Part shown: piece after piece, positions 42,671-50,486 of the stretch | Layout: the number at the start of each line of letters is the position of its first letter | Numbering within the stretch: position 1 is the stretch's first letter | Assembly: GCF_021272385.1 (NCBI RefSeq) | Contig: NZ_JAJSDZ010000010.1 | Coordinates: forward strand, 1,054,001-1,118,000 | Source of the DNA: Vibrio salinus | GTDB taxonomy: Bacteria; Pseudomonadota; Gammaproteobacteria; Enterobacterales; Vibrionaceae | DNA: 64,000 bases | Direction: 5' to 3' | Translations under genes and position numbers: made by a program | Notes under the pieces: model-generated | Database searches by the model: none | What the model saw: only the letters and a program-made list of their open reading frames with translations | What the model was told of the DNA's origin: nothing

Positions 42671-43399
42671 CTACGCAGGCTGGTGAGAGTTATCAAGCGG
42701 CTGAAGGTGCTTCAGCCATTTTTTTTCTGCCATTCTGAACAATCCAACCAATAAAAATGAAATGAACAAATATAGAATTGCAGCAATACCGAAAGCAGTA
42801 AAAGACTGATACGTCGCTGAATTCACATCTCTGGCAACTTTTAAAATATCAGGAACTGTTGCGGTAAATGCCAGCGAGGTTGCATGCAGCATAAGAATTA
42901 CTTCATTACTGTATGCTGGCATTGCCCTTCGCAATGCAGAAGGAATAATCACCGTAAAATACAGTGACCAGTCGGAAAATCCATAAGCCCGGGCCGCTTC
43001 AATTTCACCTTTATCCGTTTCACGAATGGCACCGGCAAAAATTTCTGTCGTATATGCGCAGGTATTTAACACTAAAGCCAGTAACGTGCAGTAATACCCG
43101 CTTCTGAAAAACCAGTTCAGAAACTCCGTTGACCGGACAAATTCCAGTGTGTATACACCGGTATAAAAAACTAAGAGCTGAACATAAAGTGGCGTACCTC
43201 TGAACACATATGAAAACAGCCATACAGGTAATGCATATTTTTTTTTGTCAGATACCCGTAAAACTGCCAAAGGTATTGAAACAATAAATCCAATACATAC
43301 CGAAATAACTAACAGCCACAAAGTAACAGCCAAACCGGTGAAATGATATCCATCACTCCACAGATATTGTTTCCCATACTCTAAAAATACATCAAACAT
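42671..43399 (-). CDS. aotM: Arginine/ornithine ABC transporter permease
   Basis: A 242-aa inner-membrane permease of the histidine/arginine family with five spans. The EAA-loop GAIRETDKGEIEAARAYGFS and the following ALRRAMPAYSNEVILMLHATSLA are HisM/AotM hallmarks. It starts 2 bp after aotQ, and aotP follows 13 bp later. It partners AotQ in the import pore for arginine and ornithine. Confidence 0.94.
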   Translation of the reverse strand: MFDVFLEYGKQYLWSDGYHFTGLAVTLWLLVISVCIGFIVSIPLAVLRVSDKKKYALPVWLFSYVFRGTPLYVQLLVFYTGVYTLEFVRSTEFLNWFFRSGYYCTLLALVLNTCAYTTEIFAGAIRETDKGEIEAARAYGFSDWSLYFTVIIPSALRRAMPAYSNEVILMLHATSLAFTATVPDILKVARDVNSATYQSFTAFGIAAILYLFISFLLVGLFRMAEKKWLKHLQPLDNSHQPA

Positions 43400-43401
43400 C
43401 G

Positions 43402-44082
43402 TTAAACGACTCCCCGTTCAAACCGGTAACGTTTATGCAACCAGATAAAAACAACATTTGAGATCGTGGTAAACAACAGGTAAATCGCGGCAGCAACAAT
43501 CGTAAACATAAAAAACTGATAAGTGCCTTTTCCGGCCATTTGCGTTGCTTTAACCACGTCAGCCAATCCGATAATGGAAACCAAAGCAGTAGATTTGAGA
43601 ATAACCAGCCAGTTGTTTTCAATCCCTGGCAGAGCATGGCGCATCATCTGAGGAAACAGAACGTAGACAAAAATCTGCCAGGGTGTCATTCCATAAGCCC
43701 TGCCGGCTTCCATCTGTCCTTTTGCAACGGCCAGAAACGCCCCTCTGAATGTTTCTGTCAGATACGCGCCGTAAATAAAACCTATCGTAAGAATTCCGGC
43801 GACAAAAGGATCAATATTTAATTGCGTCCAATTCAACGATTCCGTCAGGTTGTTCAACGCAATCTGCAATCCATAAAAGATAAGCATCATTAATACAAGA
43901 TCCGGAATTCCCCTAATCAGGGTGGAATATAGCGTAGCCAAAGAAGTCGAAACGGTTGAACCAAAGAGTTTAGCCAGCGCGCCAAGCAGCCCCAGAATAA
44001 CAGCTAGCAGTCCGCTGAATATAGCCAGTTTTATTGTCATCCAGGCGCCCTGAAGGATCAGGTCACCATAACCATAAAGCAT
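43402..44082 (-). CDS. aotQ: Arginine/ornithine ABC transporter permease
   Basis: A 226-aa permease, HisQ/AotQ type: MTIKLAIFSGLLAVILGLLGALAK, then LIRGIPDLVLMMLIFYG and the EAA region GAFLAVAKGQMEAGRAYGMTPWQIFVYVLFP, with RHALPGIENNWLVILKSTALVSIIGL. It is paralogous to AotM. It lies 60 bp after aotJ with a hairpin between them that may limit read-through, giving more binding protein than permease. Confidence 0.94.
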   Translation of the reverse strand: MLYGYGDLILQGAWMTIKLAIFSGLLAVILGLLGALAKLFGSTVSTSLATLYSTLIRGIPDLVLMMLIFYGLQIALNNLTESLNWTQLNIDPFVAGILTIGFIYGAYLTETFRGAFLAVAKGQMEAGRAYGMTPWQIFVYVLFPQMMRHALPGIENNWLVILKSTALVSIIGLADVVKATQMAGKGTYQFFMFTIVAAAIYLLFTTISNVVFIWLHKRYRFERGVV

Positions 44083-44104
44083 ATTAACAGTCCTTGTTAA
44101 TTCA

Positions 44105-44125
44105 GGCAGGGAAAGGCTCCCTGCC
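44105..44125 (-). terminator. Intergenic hairpin between aotJ and aotQ
   Basis: GGCAGGGA (44105-44112) and TCCCTGCC (44118-44125) form a perfect 8-bp stem with a 5-nt loop in the 60-bp gap. No U-tract follows, so it probably stabilises or attenuates the transcript, a usual arrangement after binding-protein genes. Confidence 0.6.
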
Positions 44126-44142
44126 AGTCAGTAAAGTGTGTG

Positions 44143-44916
44143 TTACTTACCGTAAATATCAAAATCGAAGTATTTCTTAGCAATCTTGTCGTAAGTGCCA
44201 TCTTCCAGCATGGATTTCAAAGCTGCATTCACTTTTTCTTTAAGTGCTACGTCTTCCTTACGCATACCTATACCGGCGCCAACACCAAAGTATTTTTCAT
44301 CATTGACTTCAGGACCACTGAAATGGAAAGATTTACCAATAGGACGGTTTAGGAAACCATCGCTTGCTGCAACCGCATCCTGAAAAGCAGCATCCAGACG
44401 ACCGTTAACCAGATCTGCATAGATAAGTCCCTGGTTTTGATAAGTGACAACATCAACCCCTTTTGGTGCCCACATTTCTTTTGCATATGTTTCTGCGGTT
44501 GTACCCTGGAAAACACCAACCCGTTTTCCGGCAAGAGAAGCCGGTGTTGGTTCAAGAGAAACAGATTTACCGGTCACTAAACGAGCGGGAGTGCCATATA
44601 ACTTATCTGAAAACGCAATCTCTTTCTGACGAGCCGGAGTGATCGACATAGATGACAGAATAGCGTCAATTTTCTTAGCTTTTAGTGATGGAATCAGTCC
44701 ATCAAAATCGCTTTCAACCCAAGTACACTGAGCTTCAATTCGTTTACAAATTTCCTTACCAAGGTCGATATCAAAACCCGCTAAAGTACCATCAGGTTTT
44801 TTAATTTCAAATGGCGCATAGCCAGGTTCAACCCCAAGACGAATGTTATCCGCTGCATAACTAATCGATGAAAATGACATTCCCGCGATAAGTAAAGACA
44901 AAAGTGTTTTTTTCAT
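44143..44916 (-). CDS. aotJ: Arginine/ornithine ABC transporter substrate-binding protein
   Basis: A 257-aa periplasmic binding protein of the lysine/arginine/ornithine family, signal peptide MKKTLLSLLIAGMSFSSISYA. Recognisable: IRLGVEPGYAPFEIKKPDGTLAGFDIDLGKEIC, WVESDFDGLIPSLKAKKIDAILSSMSIT, KRVGVFQGTTAETYAKE, LNPIG-like FLNRPIGKSFHFSG, and DGTYDKIAKKYFDFDIYG. ATG 44916 follows AGAAGAG. It opens the transporter operon; a long AT-rich region with possible ArgR half-sites lies upstream. Confidence 0.95.
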   Translation of the reverse strand: MKKTLLSLLIAGMSFSSISYAADNIRLGVEPGYAPFEIKKPDGTLAGFDIDLGKEICKRIEAQCTWVESDFDGLIPSLKAKKIDAILSSMSITPARQKEIAFSDKLYGTPARLVTGKSVSLEPTPASLAGKRVGVFQGTTAETYAKEMWAPKGVDVVTYQNQGLIYADLVNGRLDAAFQDAVAASDGFLNRPIGKSFHFSGPEVNDEKYFGVGAGIGMRKEDVALKEKVNAALKSMLEDGTYDKIAKKYFDFDIYGK

Positions 44917-45777
44917 TTTAATCTCTTCTCGTATTAACGATGGTGTAACATACAGCACGAATTGTGCCAATTATATTAATAAATATCACTACTAAATAAA
45001 GTTACTATTATGCTGAGTATTTATTCGTGATGGTGCTATTTTAATGAAATTTAATTCAATTAAAACCAAATTTAATTAAAATGAGAGACACAACAAGTCC
45101 GGACAGCTATGCACAAAACATAAAAACAATCGCACCAAAATGTCACAAAAATAATCATAATGGTGCATTTTTGTCATTTTTAACGATATTTCTTCATTTT
45201 CACTTAACTTGATGCACCAAATTAGTCATATTTAAATAATAAAATTGTCATTCATATTTGCGGCTAATAATTATATTTTTCGTCACTTTTTCAATTGATG
45301 TTATATTTTTGTTCTTATTATGTTACTTACAAAAATATTAGTTAATGATTTATTATTCACTATTAGAGAATTTAAAATCAATTTAATATACATCTGATTA
45401 TTGTTAATCCTACCTATTGTTGAATATATTATTATTTCTCAAAATAACTTACGATTAAATTATATACCCGGATAGCGTTTAAAATGTATGTTTGAGAAAC
45501 AAAGCATTAACCTCATAGCAACATGCTGATTTCAAAGATATTTATTCCGTGTGTAAAAATTGACTTACCAGAAAAATCAGTGATTCCAAATAATATCTTC
45601 CCATCTGCCAGTATTTAATTCCGCCATATTTCAGTTAAAACGGACAGAAACAACATCATCGTCTTCGATAAATTTTCTTTGTCGTAAAGGTTAAAATTCT
45701 TCACTTTACCTAATACTCAATTAGTTCAATATTCGCACAGTCTTTATATTTTTATCTTTTTACTCAGGTAAATAGCA
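44917..45777. promoter_or_regulatory. Long AT-rich intergenic region between aotJ and the MFS gene
   Basis: About 860 bp, very AT-rich, no coding frame. It must hold the aot promoter. GTCA-type repeats occur: TGTCA at 45141, 45172 and 45246, AGTCA at 45224, the last two 22 bp apart as in the site before astC. GCACCAAA occurs at 45132-45139 and, as GCACCAAAT, at 45214-45222, both just before a GTCA. These are candidate ArgR half-sites, unproven. The rest shows nothing I recognise. Confidence 0.35.
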
Positions 45778-46944
45778 GTGACAACTTCCGCCGTACACAG
45801 ATTAACAAACACCATTCCCTCACCCGTTATTGCTATATTTAGCTATGCGATTGCTACCGGTTACTCCACAAGCGTACTTCCTTTAATTATCCCTGAAGGT
45901 GTCCTGTCTGCCTCTCTTTTTACTGGTTGGTTAACTGCCATCTTCTATACCGGAATGATAAGCGGGACACTATCGAGCAACATTTTAATTCTCCGACTCG
46001 GTCATAAAACCAGTTTCATCACGTTGCAACTCTGTTTGTCTTTCATTTTGTTGCTTCTGCCTGTCTTTACTAACCAATACTTCTGGCTACTTGACCGCGC
46101 AATATGCGGTTTTCTGGTAGGCGGTATTTTTGTCACTATTGAGTCATGGTTATTAAAAGGCTCAGATGATAGGAAAAGAAAACGCCTGAGTATTTATATG
46201 TGCGCGCTGTACGCCGGAACCACTCTGGGCCAATTAGCATTATCCGTATTCGGGGCAGCAGGAAACACACCTTTTACTTTATCAGCTATTGCTCTCATTC
46301 TTGCAGCAATTACTCTTGTCATACTTCCTGATTATAAATCAGAAACACATTTCGTTTCCTCATCTATCCCAACAATAACGAGCTTCCATCATTGGGTAAA
46401 AACACCAGCCCTTACCGGCTGTTTTATATCAGGTATTTTATTAGGTTCCGTATATGGTGTAATGCCCTTTCAGCTTCAGACAATGGGTATGAGTCAAAAA
46501 CAAATAGGTCTTATGATGGCCGTCATCATAATAGGTGCAATTACCGTTCAACCAGTTATTAGCATTTTGTCTAAAAAAGTGGGGGGAACACTACTGATCA
46601 GTTTTTTTTCTTTGCTGGGAGCAATGAGTATCGCTCTTTCAGAGCAATATCTTAACTATCTTTTTATTGGTATGTTTTTACTGGGAATGGCTGTATTTGC
46701 CCTCTACCCAATATCGATAAATCTGGGGAGTTCCGATTTTTCAGAAAACGATATGGTAGGCGCATCCCAACAGATGTTACTGACATGCAGTGCCGGATCG
46801 ATATTCGGACCTTTAATTGCTCAAAAGTTTATTTCCTCGCAATATGGTATTTTTGGATTATTTTTTATCATCCTGATTACAACCAGTATCTATATGCTGC
46901 TCGTTAGCATAAAAGGAATCTCCCGGATTGCAATTCATAAATGA
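45778..46944 (+). CDS. MFS transporter (YcaD/UMF2-like)
   Basis: A 388-aa major-facilitator protein with about twelve spans: PSPVIAIFSYAIATGYSTSVLPLII, MISGTLSSNILILRLGHKTSF (motif A loop), DRAICGFLVGGIFVTIESWLLKGS typical of the YcaD family, and a charged central loop DYKSETHF. The start is GTG 45778 with CAGG upstream. The substrate is unknown; YcaD-family members have no settled function. The 3' end overlaps the convergent TM2-like gene by 10 bp. It is divergent from the arginine transporter genes, but too far for a clear shared promoter. Confidence 0.88.
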   Translation: MTTSAVHRLTNTIPSPVIAIFSYAIATGYSTSVLPLIIPEGVLSASLFTGWLTAIFYTGMISGTLSSNILILRLGHKTSFITLQLCLSFILLLLPVFTNQYFWLLDRAICGFLVGGIFVTIESWLLKGSDDRKRKRLSIYMCALYAGTTLGQLALSVFGAAGNTPFTLSAIALILAAITLVILPDYKSETHFVSSSIPTITSFHHWVKTPALTGCFISGILLGSVYGVMPFQLQTMGMSQKQIGLMMAVIIIGAITVQPVISILSKKVGGTLLISFFSLLGAMSIALSEQYLNYLFIGMFLLGMAVFALYPISINLGSSDFSENDMVGASQQMLLTCSAGSIFGPLIAQKFISSQYGIFGLFFIILITTSIYMLLVSIKGISRIAIHK

Positions 46945-47333
46945 GTGTTTTTCAAAGAATCGTAGACTCGCTCCGATACTCTGAGATTATATAACCTTGC
47001 TATCTTTTGTGAAAAAAACAACTGCGGCAATTCATAAACAGCAAGAGTCACAATCCCCCACAATGCCAAATCAACCCCAAAAACCAAAGCAATAATGCAG
47101 ATAATTAACACTGTAAACTCGACTATAAACTGAGGATATTTTTTCAGATACAGATGGTGAAAGCCACCAATCAATGACCATGTTAATACCGCATACGTAT
47201 CAGGATCTTTTATCTCATCAGAGATATGTTGGTAATAAAGGTGCCTTTTTTCATCTGAAAGTTCAGATACTGCAAGACGAAGCATTTCCTCTTTTACCTC
47301 GATACTTTCAGTTGCCTCAAAATACTCTTTCAC
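46935..47333 (-). CDS. Small membrane protein, TM2-domain-like
   Basis: A 132-aa protein with an N-terminal soluble helix (YFEATESIEVKEEMLRLAVSEL), then DPDTYAVLTWSLIGGFHHLYLKKYPQF, which resembles TM2 domains, and two or three spans (VEFTVLIICIIALVFG, LALWGIVTLAVYELPQLFF). It overlaps the YidD-like gene by 4 bp and is third in a DUF4177-yidD-TM2 operon. The 3' end overlaps the convergent MFS gene. Function unknown; a membrane role linked to YidD is inferred from position. Confidence 0.7.
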   Translation of the reverse strand: MKEYFEATESIEVKEEMLRLAVSELSDEKRHLYYQHISDEIKDPDTYAVLTWSLIGGFHHLYLKKYPQFIVEFTVLIICIIALVFGVDLALWGIVTLAVYELPQLFFSQKIARLYNLRVSERVYDSLKNTHL

Positions 47334-47554
47334 GGAACATCATCCACTATTTTTTCAACCAAATCCGTATGACTACAACGTTTAATACGCTGGCACCCCA
47401 TCATCCATCCTTTAATAACACCATACTTTAATATGCACTGACGGGTATACTCAGAACAACTTGGTTCGTAATTACACTCAATATTGAAAAAAAATTCAGA
47501 ACCACCATTACTTTGGTACCAGGAAATCATCCTTAATGAAACATGCTTTAACAT
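47330..47554 (-). CDS. yidD: YidD-family membrane protein insertion factor, separate from rnpA-yidC
   Basis: A 74-aa protein: NYEPSCSEYTRQCILKYGVIKGW and RIKRCSHTD match the YidD core (C-x-PSCS-Y, KRI-RC). YidD lies near the membrane and aids insertion by YidC. ATG 47554 overlaps the stop of the DUF4177 gene (TAATG) and GGGGCGG precedes it; the long open frame upstream to 47722 is out-of-frame DUF4177 sequence. Normally yidD is between rnpA and yidC; here it is with DUF4177 and a TM2-like gene, so it is probably an additional copy. The N-terminal amphipathic helix is short. Confidence 0.8.
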   Translation of the reverse strand: MLKHVSLRMISWYQSNGGSEFFFNIECNYEPSCSEYTRQCILKYGVIKGWMMGCQRIKRCSHTDLVEKIVDDVP

Positions 47555-47769
47555 TACCGCCCCAATGTCAAAATTACAGCTTCCCGCGTCCAAAATAACA
47601 TAAACCGTTTTTGTTCTATCACCTGAAAAACAACCTGCCACCCATCCTGAGCATACTTGTTTAACTCCGCTTCCAAACGCTGCAATGGCAATCCACTGGC
47701 TCCAAACAATAGAGTGCCACATCCTCCTTCAACAACATGAACCACTTTGTACTCTTTGTATTGTGACAT
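47554..47769 (-). CDS. DUF4177-domain protein
   Basis: A 71-aa protein reading KEYKVVHVVEGGCGTLLFG, then LEAELNKYAQDGWQVVFQVIEQ and LFWTREAVILTLGR, the full DUF4177 pattern of small cytoplasmic alpha/beta proteins. First of three overlapping genes with YidD-like and TM2-like proteins. Function unknown. It follows the terminator of the DUF5718-like gene, so the operon has its own promoter between about 47770 and 47790. Confidence 0.85.
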   Translation of the reverse strand: MSQYKEYKVVHVVEGGCGTLLFGASGLPLQRLEAELNKYAQDGWQVVFQVIEQKRFMLFWTREAVILTLGR

Positions 47770-47792
47770 TTCACTCAGCCTTATGTAAAAAT

Positions 47793-47817
47793 AAAAGCCG
47801 GGGATAACCCGGCTTTT
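47793..47817 (-). terminator. Terminator of the DUF5718-like gene
   Basis: AAAAGCCGGG (47793-47802) pairs with CCCGGCTTTT (47808-47817), 5-nt loop. On the minus strand TTTTATTTTT follows. It lies 17 bp after the stop. Confidence 0.9.
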
Positions 47818-47834
47818 AACTCATGAATAAATAA

Positions 47835-48638
47835 TTATACAACCGATTGTTTTAGTATAGATGCATTCGCAGGACACTCACCCTTTTCTATCCATTCGGC
47901 AATATTTTCAATTTCCTTCGGATAGACAGCTACAAAGATCTCATCACCACTTTCCAGATAGTTCTGTTCACCAAAAGGTTCATAAGCCGTAGCACCAACA
48001 GAAATAACGGCAAACTCAGGATAGCCATTTTCAGACAACAACGCTGAAATGTTCTCCAATGGCCCGGTATCTTCCTGATTGTTCATCTTGTCAATTAACC
48101 AATCAATCAAGATTTCATAAAAATAACTGTAACCCAGCACTTCGGTATCAACACCATAAGGATGTAAAACACCATCACGTTTAGCAAATGATGCCAGTTT
48201 GTAATCGTCCAGCGTTCCACCCAGACTAAATTTATCTAAATCAATCCAGATATCACTTACCCCTTTACTGCATTCACCCCAGTTTTTTTTCTGGGATATT
48301 TTTGTCGCACCATCTTTTCGTACAGTACAATCATTAAATGCCGCGAATTTACGCGGATGAATGCCAACAACCTGCTTGTTCTTATATTCAAGTTCGCAGT
48401 ACAGTGCAACTTCGGGTTCCAGTTGCGGATTAATCGTACCAGAAGCAACCTGTTGTTTTCCTGACAACGGAAATACATTCAGAAAAGAGTCTGACTTTGG
48501 CAAATAGAACGGGAAAATACCTTTGGGAGCCCCTTCTTTTGCCTGAACATTAACAAAATCTTTCATTTCTCCGGCCTGCTCTAAATGCTTAGCAAAATTA
48601 CCTGCAACGCCTAAGCCAATACACTGTTTTAAATCCAT
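47835..48638 (-). CDS. DUF5718-like protein of unknown function
   Basis: A 267-aa cytoplasmic protein, MDLKQCIGLGVAGNFAKHLEQAGE, then EGAPKGIFPFYLP, QLEPEVALYCELEY, AAFNDCTVRKDGATKISQKKNWGE and FGEQNYLESGDEIFVAVYPKE. I recognise the pattern as DUF5718, whose length (about 270) fits; some segments recall fumarylacetoacetase-like metal-binding folds (LEPEVAL). Activity unknown. ATG 48638 is preferred over 48674, with AGAAG upstream. It has its own terminator and is divergent from the SdhL-like gene at 48926. Confidence 0.75.
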   Translation of the reverse strand: MDLKQCIGLGVAGNFAKHLEQAGEMKDFVNVQAKEGAPKGIFPFYLPKSDSFLNVFPLSGKQQVASGTINPQLEPEVALYCELEYKNKQVVGIHPRKFAAFNDCTVRKDGATKISQKKNWGECSKGVSDIWIDLDKFSLGGTLDDYKLASFAKRDGVLHPYGVDTEVLGYSYFYEILIDWLIDKMNNQEDTGPLENISALLSENGYPEFAVISVGATAYEPFGEQNYLESGDEIFVAVYPKEIENIAEWIEKGECPANASILKQSVV

Positions 48639-48925
48639 GATAATCAATCTTCTAAATAACACTAAAGAAGACATAATAATCTTTTTCTCAACAATTAAAA
48701 AAGCGAAACCAGAAAATTTCTCTTAGTAATTTGATCCAATTCCATTCAAAAAGCACATCGACTGTAAATCAGACAGAGATACACCAGCTTTCAATAGTTC
48801 ATTATTACGATTTAACTAAAACAATAAAAAGTTCATGTGCAATTCCGTGATCGATTGATAGGATAACCACCTATACCCAACTGACCGTTTTTCAGGTTAT
48901 GGTATTTTTCTATAGGGACAACAAT

Positions 48926-49747
48926 ATGGAATTACCGATAAATAAAGATACAACGTTATGCATTTCCCTCGCAGGAAATCCAAGTAATTTTGGTACGCGT
49001 TTTCATAATTTTCTATATAAAGATCTAGGTCTTAATTTTATCTACAAAGCCTTTACTACTAACGATATTGAAGCAGCGGTAAAAGGGATGCGGGCACTTG
49101 GTATTCGTGGGTGTGGCGTCTCAATGCCCTTCAAAGAAAGTTGCATTCCGTATATTGATGAAATTACAGAATCAGCCAGAGCCATCGACTCCGTCAATAC
49201 TATCGTCAATACAAATGGTTACCTGACCGCTTATAACACCGATTATATGGCCATCTATCAACTCATTAAAAAAAATAATATTGCTCCCGAAACAACTTTC
49301 GCATTGAAAGGAAGCGGAGGAATGGCTAAAGCCGTCGCCTGCGCATTAAGAGATCTGGGATTTAAAAATGGACTTATCGTTGCCCGAAATGAAGACAAAG
49401 GGAAGAAACTGGCAGAAACATCTCAGTTTGACTGGATCTCATCTTTGAAAGATCAGCCAGTCCAGATGTTAATCAATGCCACTCCTGTCGGGATGCAGGG
49501 AACAGAATACGAAAACGATCTTTCATTTACAGGTAACCAAATTGAGTCAGCGAATATTATCTTCGATGTTGTGGCCTTACCGTCCCATACCCCTTTAATA
49601 AAAGCATCACTGGAAAACAAAAAAATCACAATAATGGGCAGTGAAGTCTTTGCGATTCAAGCATTAGAGCAATTTAAGCTTTATACCGGTATAACACCGA
49701 CACCGGAGCAGTTCATCAAAGCATCAGTGTATTCACGCGCTGGATAA
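48926..49747 (+). CDS. Shikimate dehydrogenase-like enzyme, HI0607/SdhL type
   Basis: A 273-aa NAD(P)-dependent AroE-family protein, close to Haemophilus HI0607: INKDTTLCISLAGNPSNFGTRFHNFLY, FIYKAFTTNDIEAAVKGMRALGIRGCGVSMPFKE (catalytic Lys), SVNTIVNTNGYLTAYNTDY (catalytic Asp), LKGSGGMAKAV (dinucleotide fold; the G-x-G-G-x-A pattern is intact), and INATPVGMQG. HI0607-type enzymes have low shikimate activity and probably another substrate. Start at ATG 48926 with AGGG upstream. It is monocistronic and divergent from the DUF5718-like gene. Confidence 0.9.
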   Translation: MELPINKDTTLCISLAGNPSNFGTRFHNFLYKDLGLNFIYKAFTTNDIEAAVKGMRALGIRGCGVSMPFKESCIPYIDEITESARAIDSVNTIVNTNGYLTAYNTDYMAIYQLIKKNNIAPETTFALKGSGGMAKAVACALRDLGFKNGLIVARNEDKGKKLAETSQFDWISSLKDQPVQMLINATPVGMQGTEYENDLSFTGNQIESANIIFDVVALPSHTPLIKASLENKKITIMGSEVFAIQALEQFKLYTGITPTPEQFIKASVYSRAG

Positions 49748-49762
49748 GTACTCTATTAATTA

Positions 49763-49786
49763 CAGGCAGGCAGAAATGCCAGCCTG
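49763..49786. terminator. Bidirectional hairpin between SdhL-like and Lrp genes
   Basis: CAGGCAGGCA (49763-49772) pairs with TGCCAGCCTG (49777-49786) with one mismatch and a GAAA loop. It lies between converging genes. The U-tracts are weak. Confidence 0.55.
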
Positions 49787-49809
49787 CAATTACATGCAAG
49801 ACTATCTAT

Positions 49810-50298
49810 CTAATCAACTATGGTTAGTCCGGTTTCGGGTAAAGGAAGCGAAGTTTTATACCGAACCTGTTTTAAAGCAAAACTGGAACGAATATTAGAG
49901 ATACCATGAATTTTGGCTAAGTGAGTCAGAATAAATTTCTCCAGAGATTGTATATCAGGAACCAAAACCCTGAGTAAATAATCTTCTTCTCCCGACATCA
50001 AATAGCACTCCATCACTTCCGGCCTGTCAGCAATTGCGCCTTCAAAACACTTCAGAGCTTCTTCATCCTGCTTTTCAAGACTAATATGAATAAACACATT
50101 CACATTTAATCCAAGCATGCCCGCCGACACTAATGCCACTTTTCCGTTTAGTATTCCCAGCTCTTCCAGCCTTTTAACACGGTTAAAACACGGTGTTGGT
50201 GATAGATTCACCCGCTTTGAAAGTTCTGCATTTGTTATGTCCGCATTACTTTGCAACTGACTGAGTATCGATATATCGACTTTATCAAGCTTAACCAT
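49810..50298 (-). CDS. Lrp/AsnC-family transcriptional regulator
   Basis: A 162-aa regulator: helix-turn-helix VDISILSQLQSNADITNAELSKRVNLSPTPCFNRVKRLEELGIL (recognition helix SPTPCFNRVKRL) and a RAM ligand-binding domain (VMECYLMSGEEDYLLRVLVPD, ...). Start ATG 50298 (MVKLDKVD), with GGA upstream, matches the family better than the frame from 50319. It probably senses an amino acid. It is upstream of no clear operon partner; neighbours converge. Specific role unknown. Confidence 0.92.
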   Translation of the reverse strand: MVKLDKVDISILSQLQSNADITNAELSKRVNLSPTPCFNRVKRLEELGILNGKVALVSAGMLGLNVNVFIHISLEKQDEEALKCFEGAIADRPEVMECYLMSGEEDYLLRVLVPDIQSLEKFILTHLAKIHGISNIRSSFALKQVRYKTSLPLPETGLTIVD

Positions 50299-50416
50299 GT
50301 AAATTATCCAAAATAACACAAATATAAAGATAATTTATACTGCAATATGGTCCGATTCAACATATATAAGAAATTTATTCCTAAATTGCTTTACTCCAGA
50401 TCTGTCTCCATAAAAA

Positions 50417-50446
50417 ATGCACCGGTAAATTCATCTACCGGTGCAT
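50417..50446 (-). terminator. Terminator of the SulP gene
   Basis: ATGCACCGGTA (50417-50427) pairs with TACCGGTGCAT (50436-50446), 8-nt loop; the minus strand continues TTTTTATGG. A strong terminator, about 40 bp beyond the stop at 50487. Confidence 0.9.
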
Positions 50447-50486
50447 GTATCTCAGTCATAACCTAAAGGTGAGCTTTCCAGAGAAA

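Noticed and set aside
44917..45300. Enteric-type ArgR boxes (AATGAATAATTATTCATT)
   Set aside because: I did not find paired 18-bp ARG boxes with the usual spacing, and the linked regulator is AraC-type, so the enteric repressor model does not fit.
47330..47722. 130-aa protein as a longer YidD-like gene
   Set aside because: The first 56 residues are the DUF4177 gene read in another frame; the YidD pattern begins at ATG 47554.
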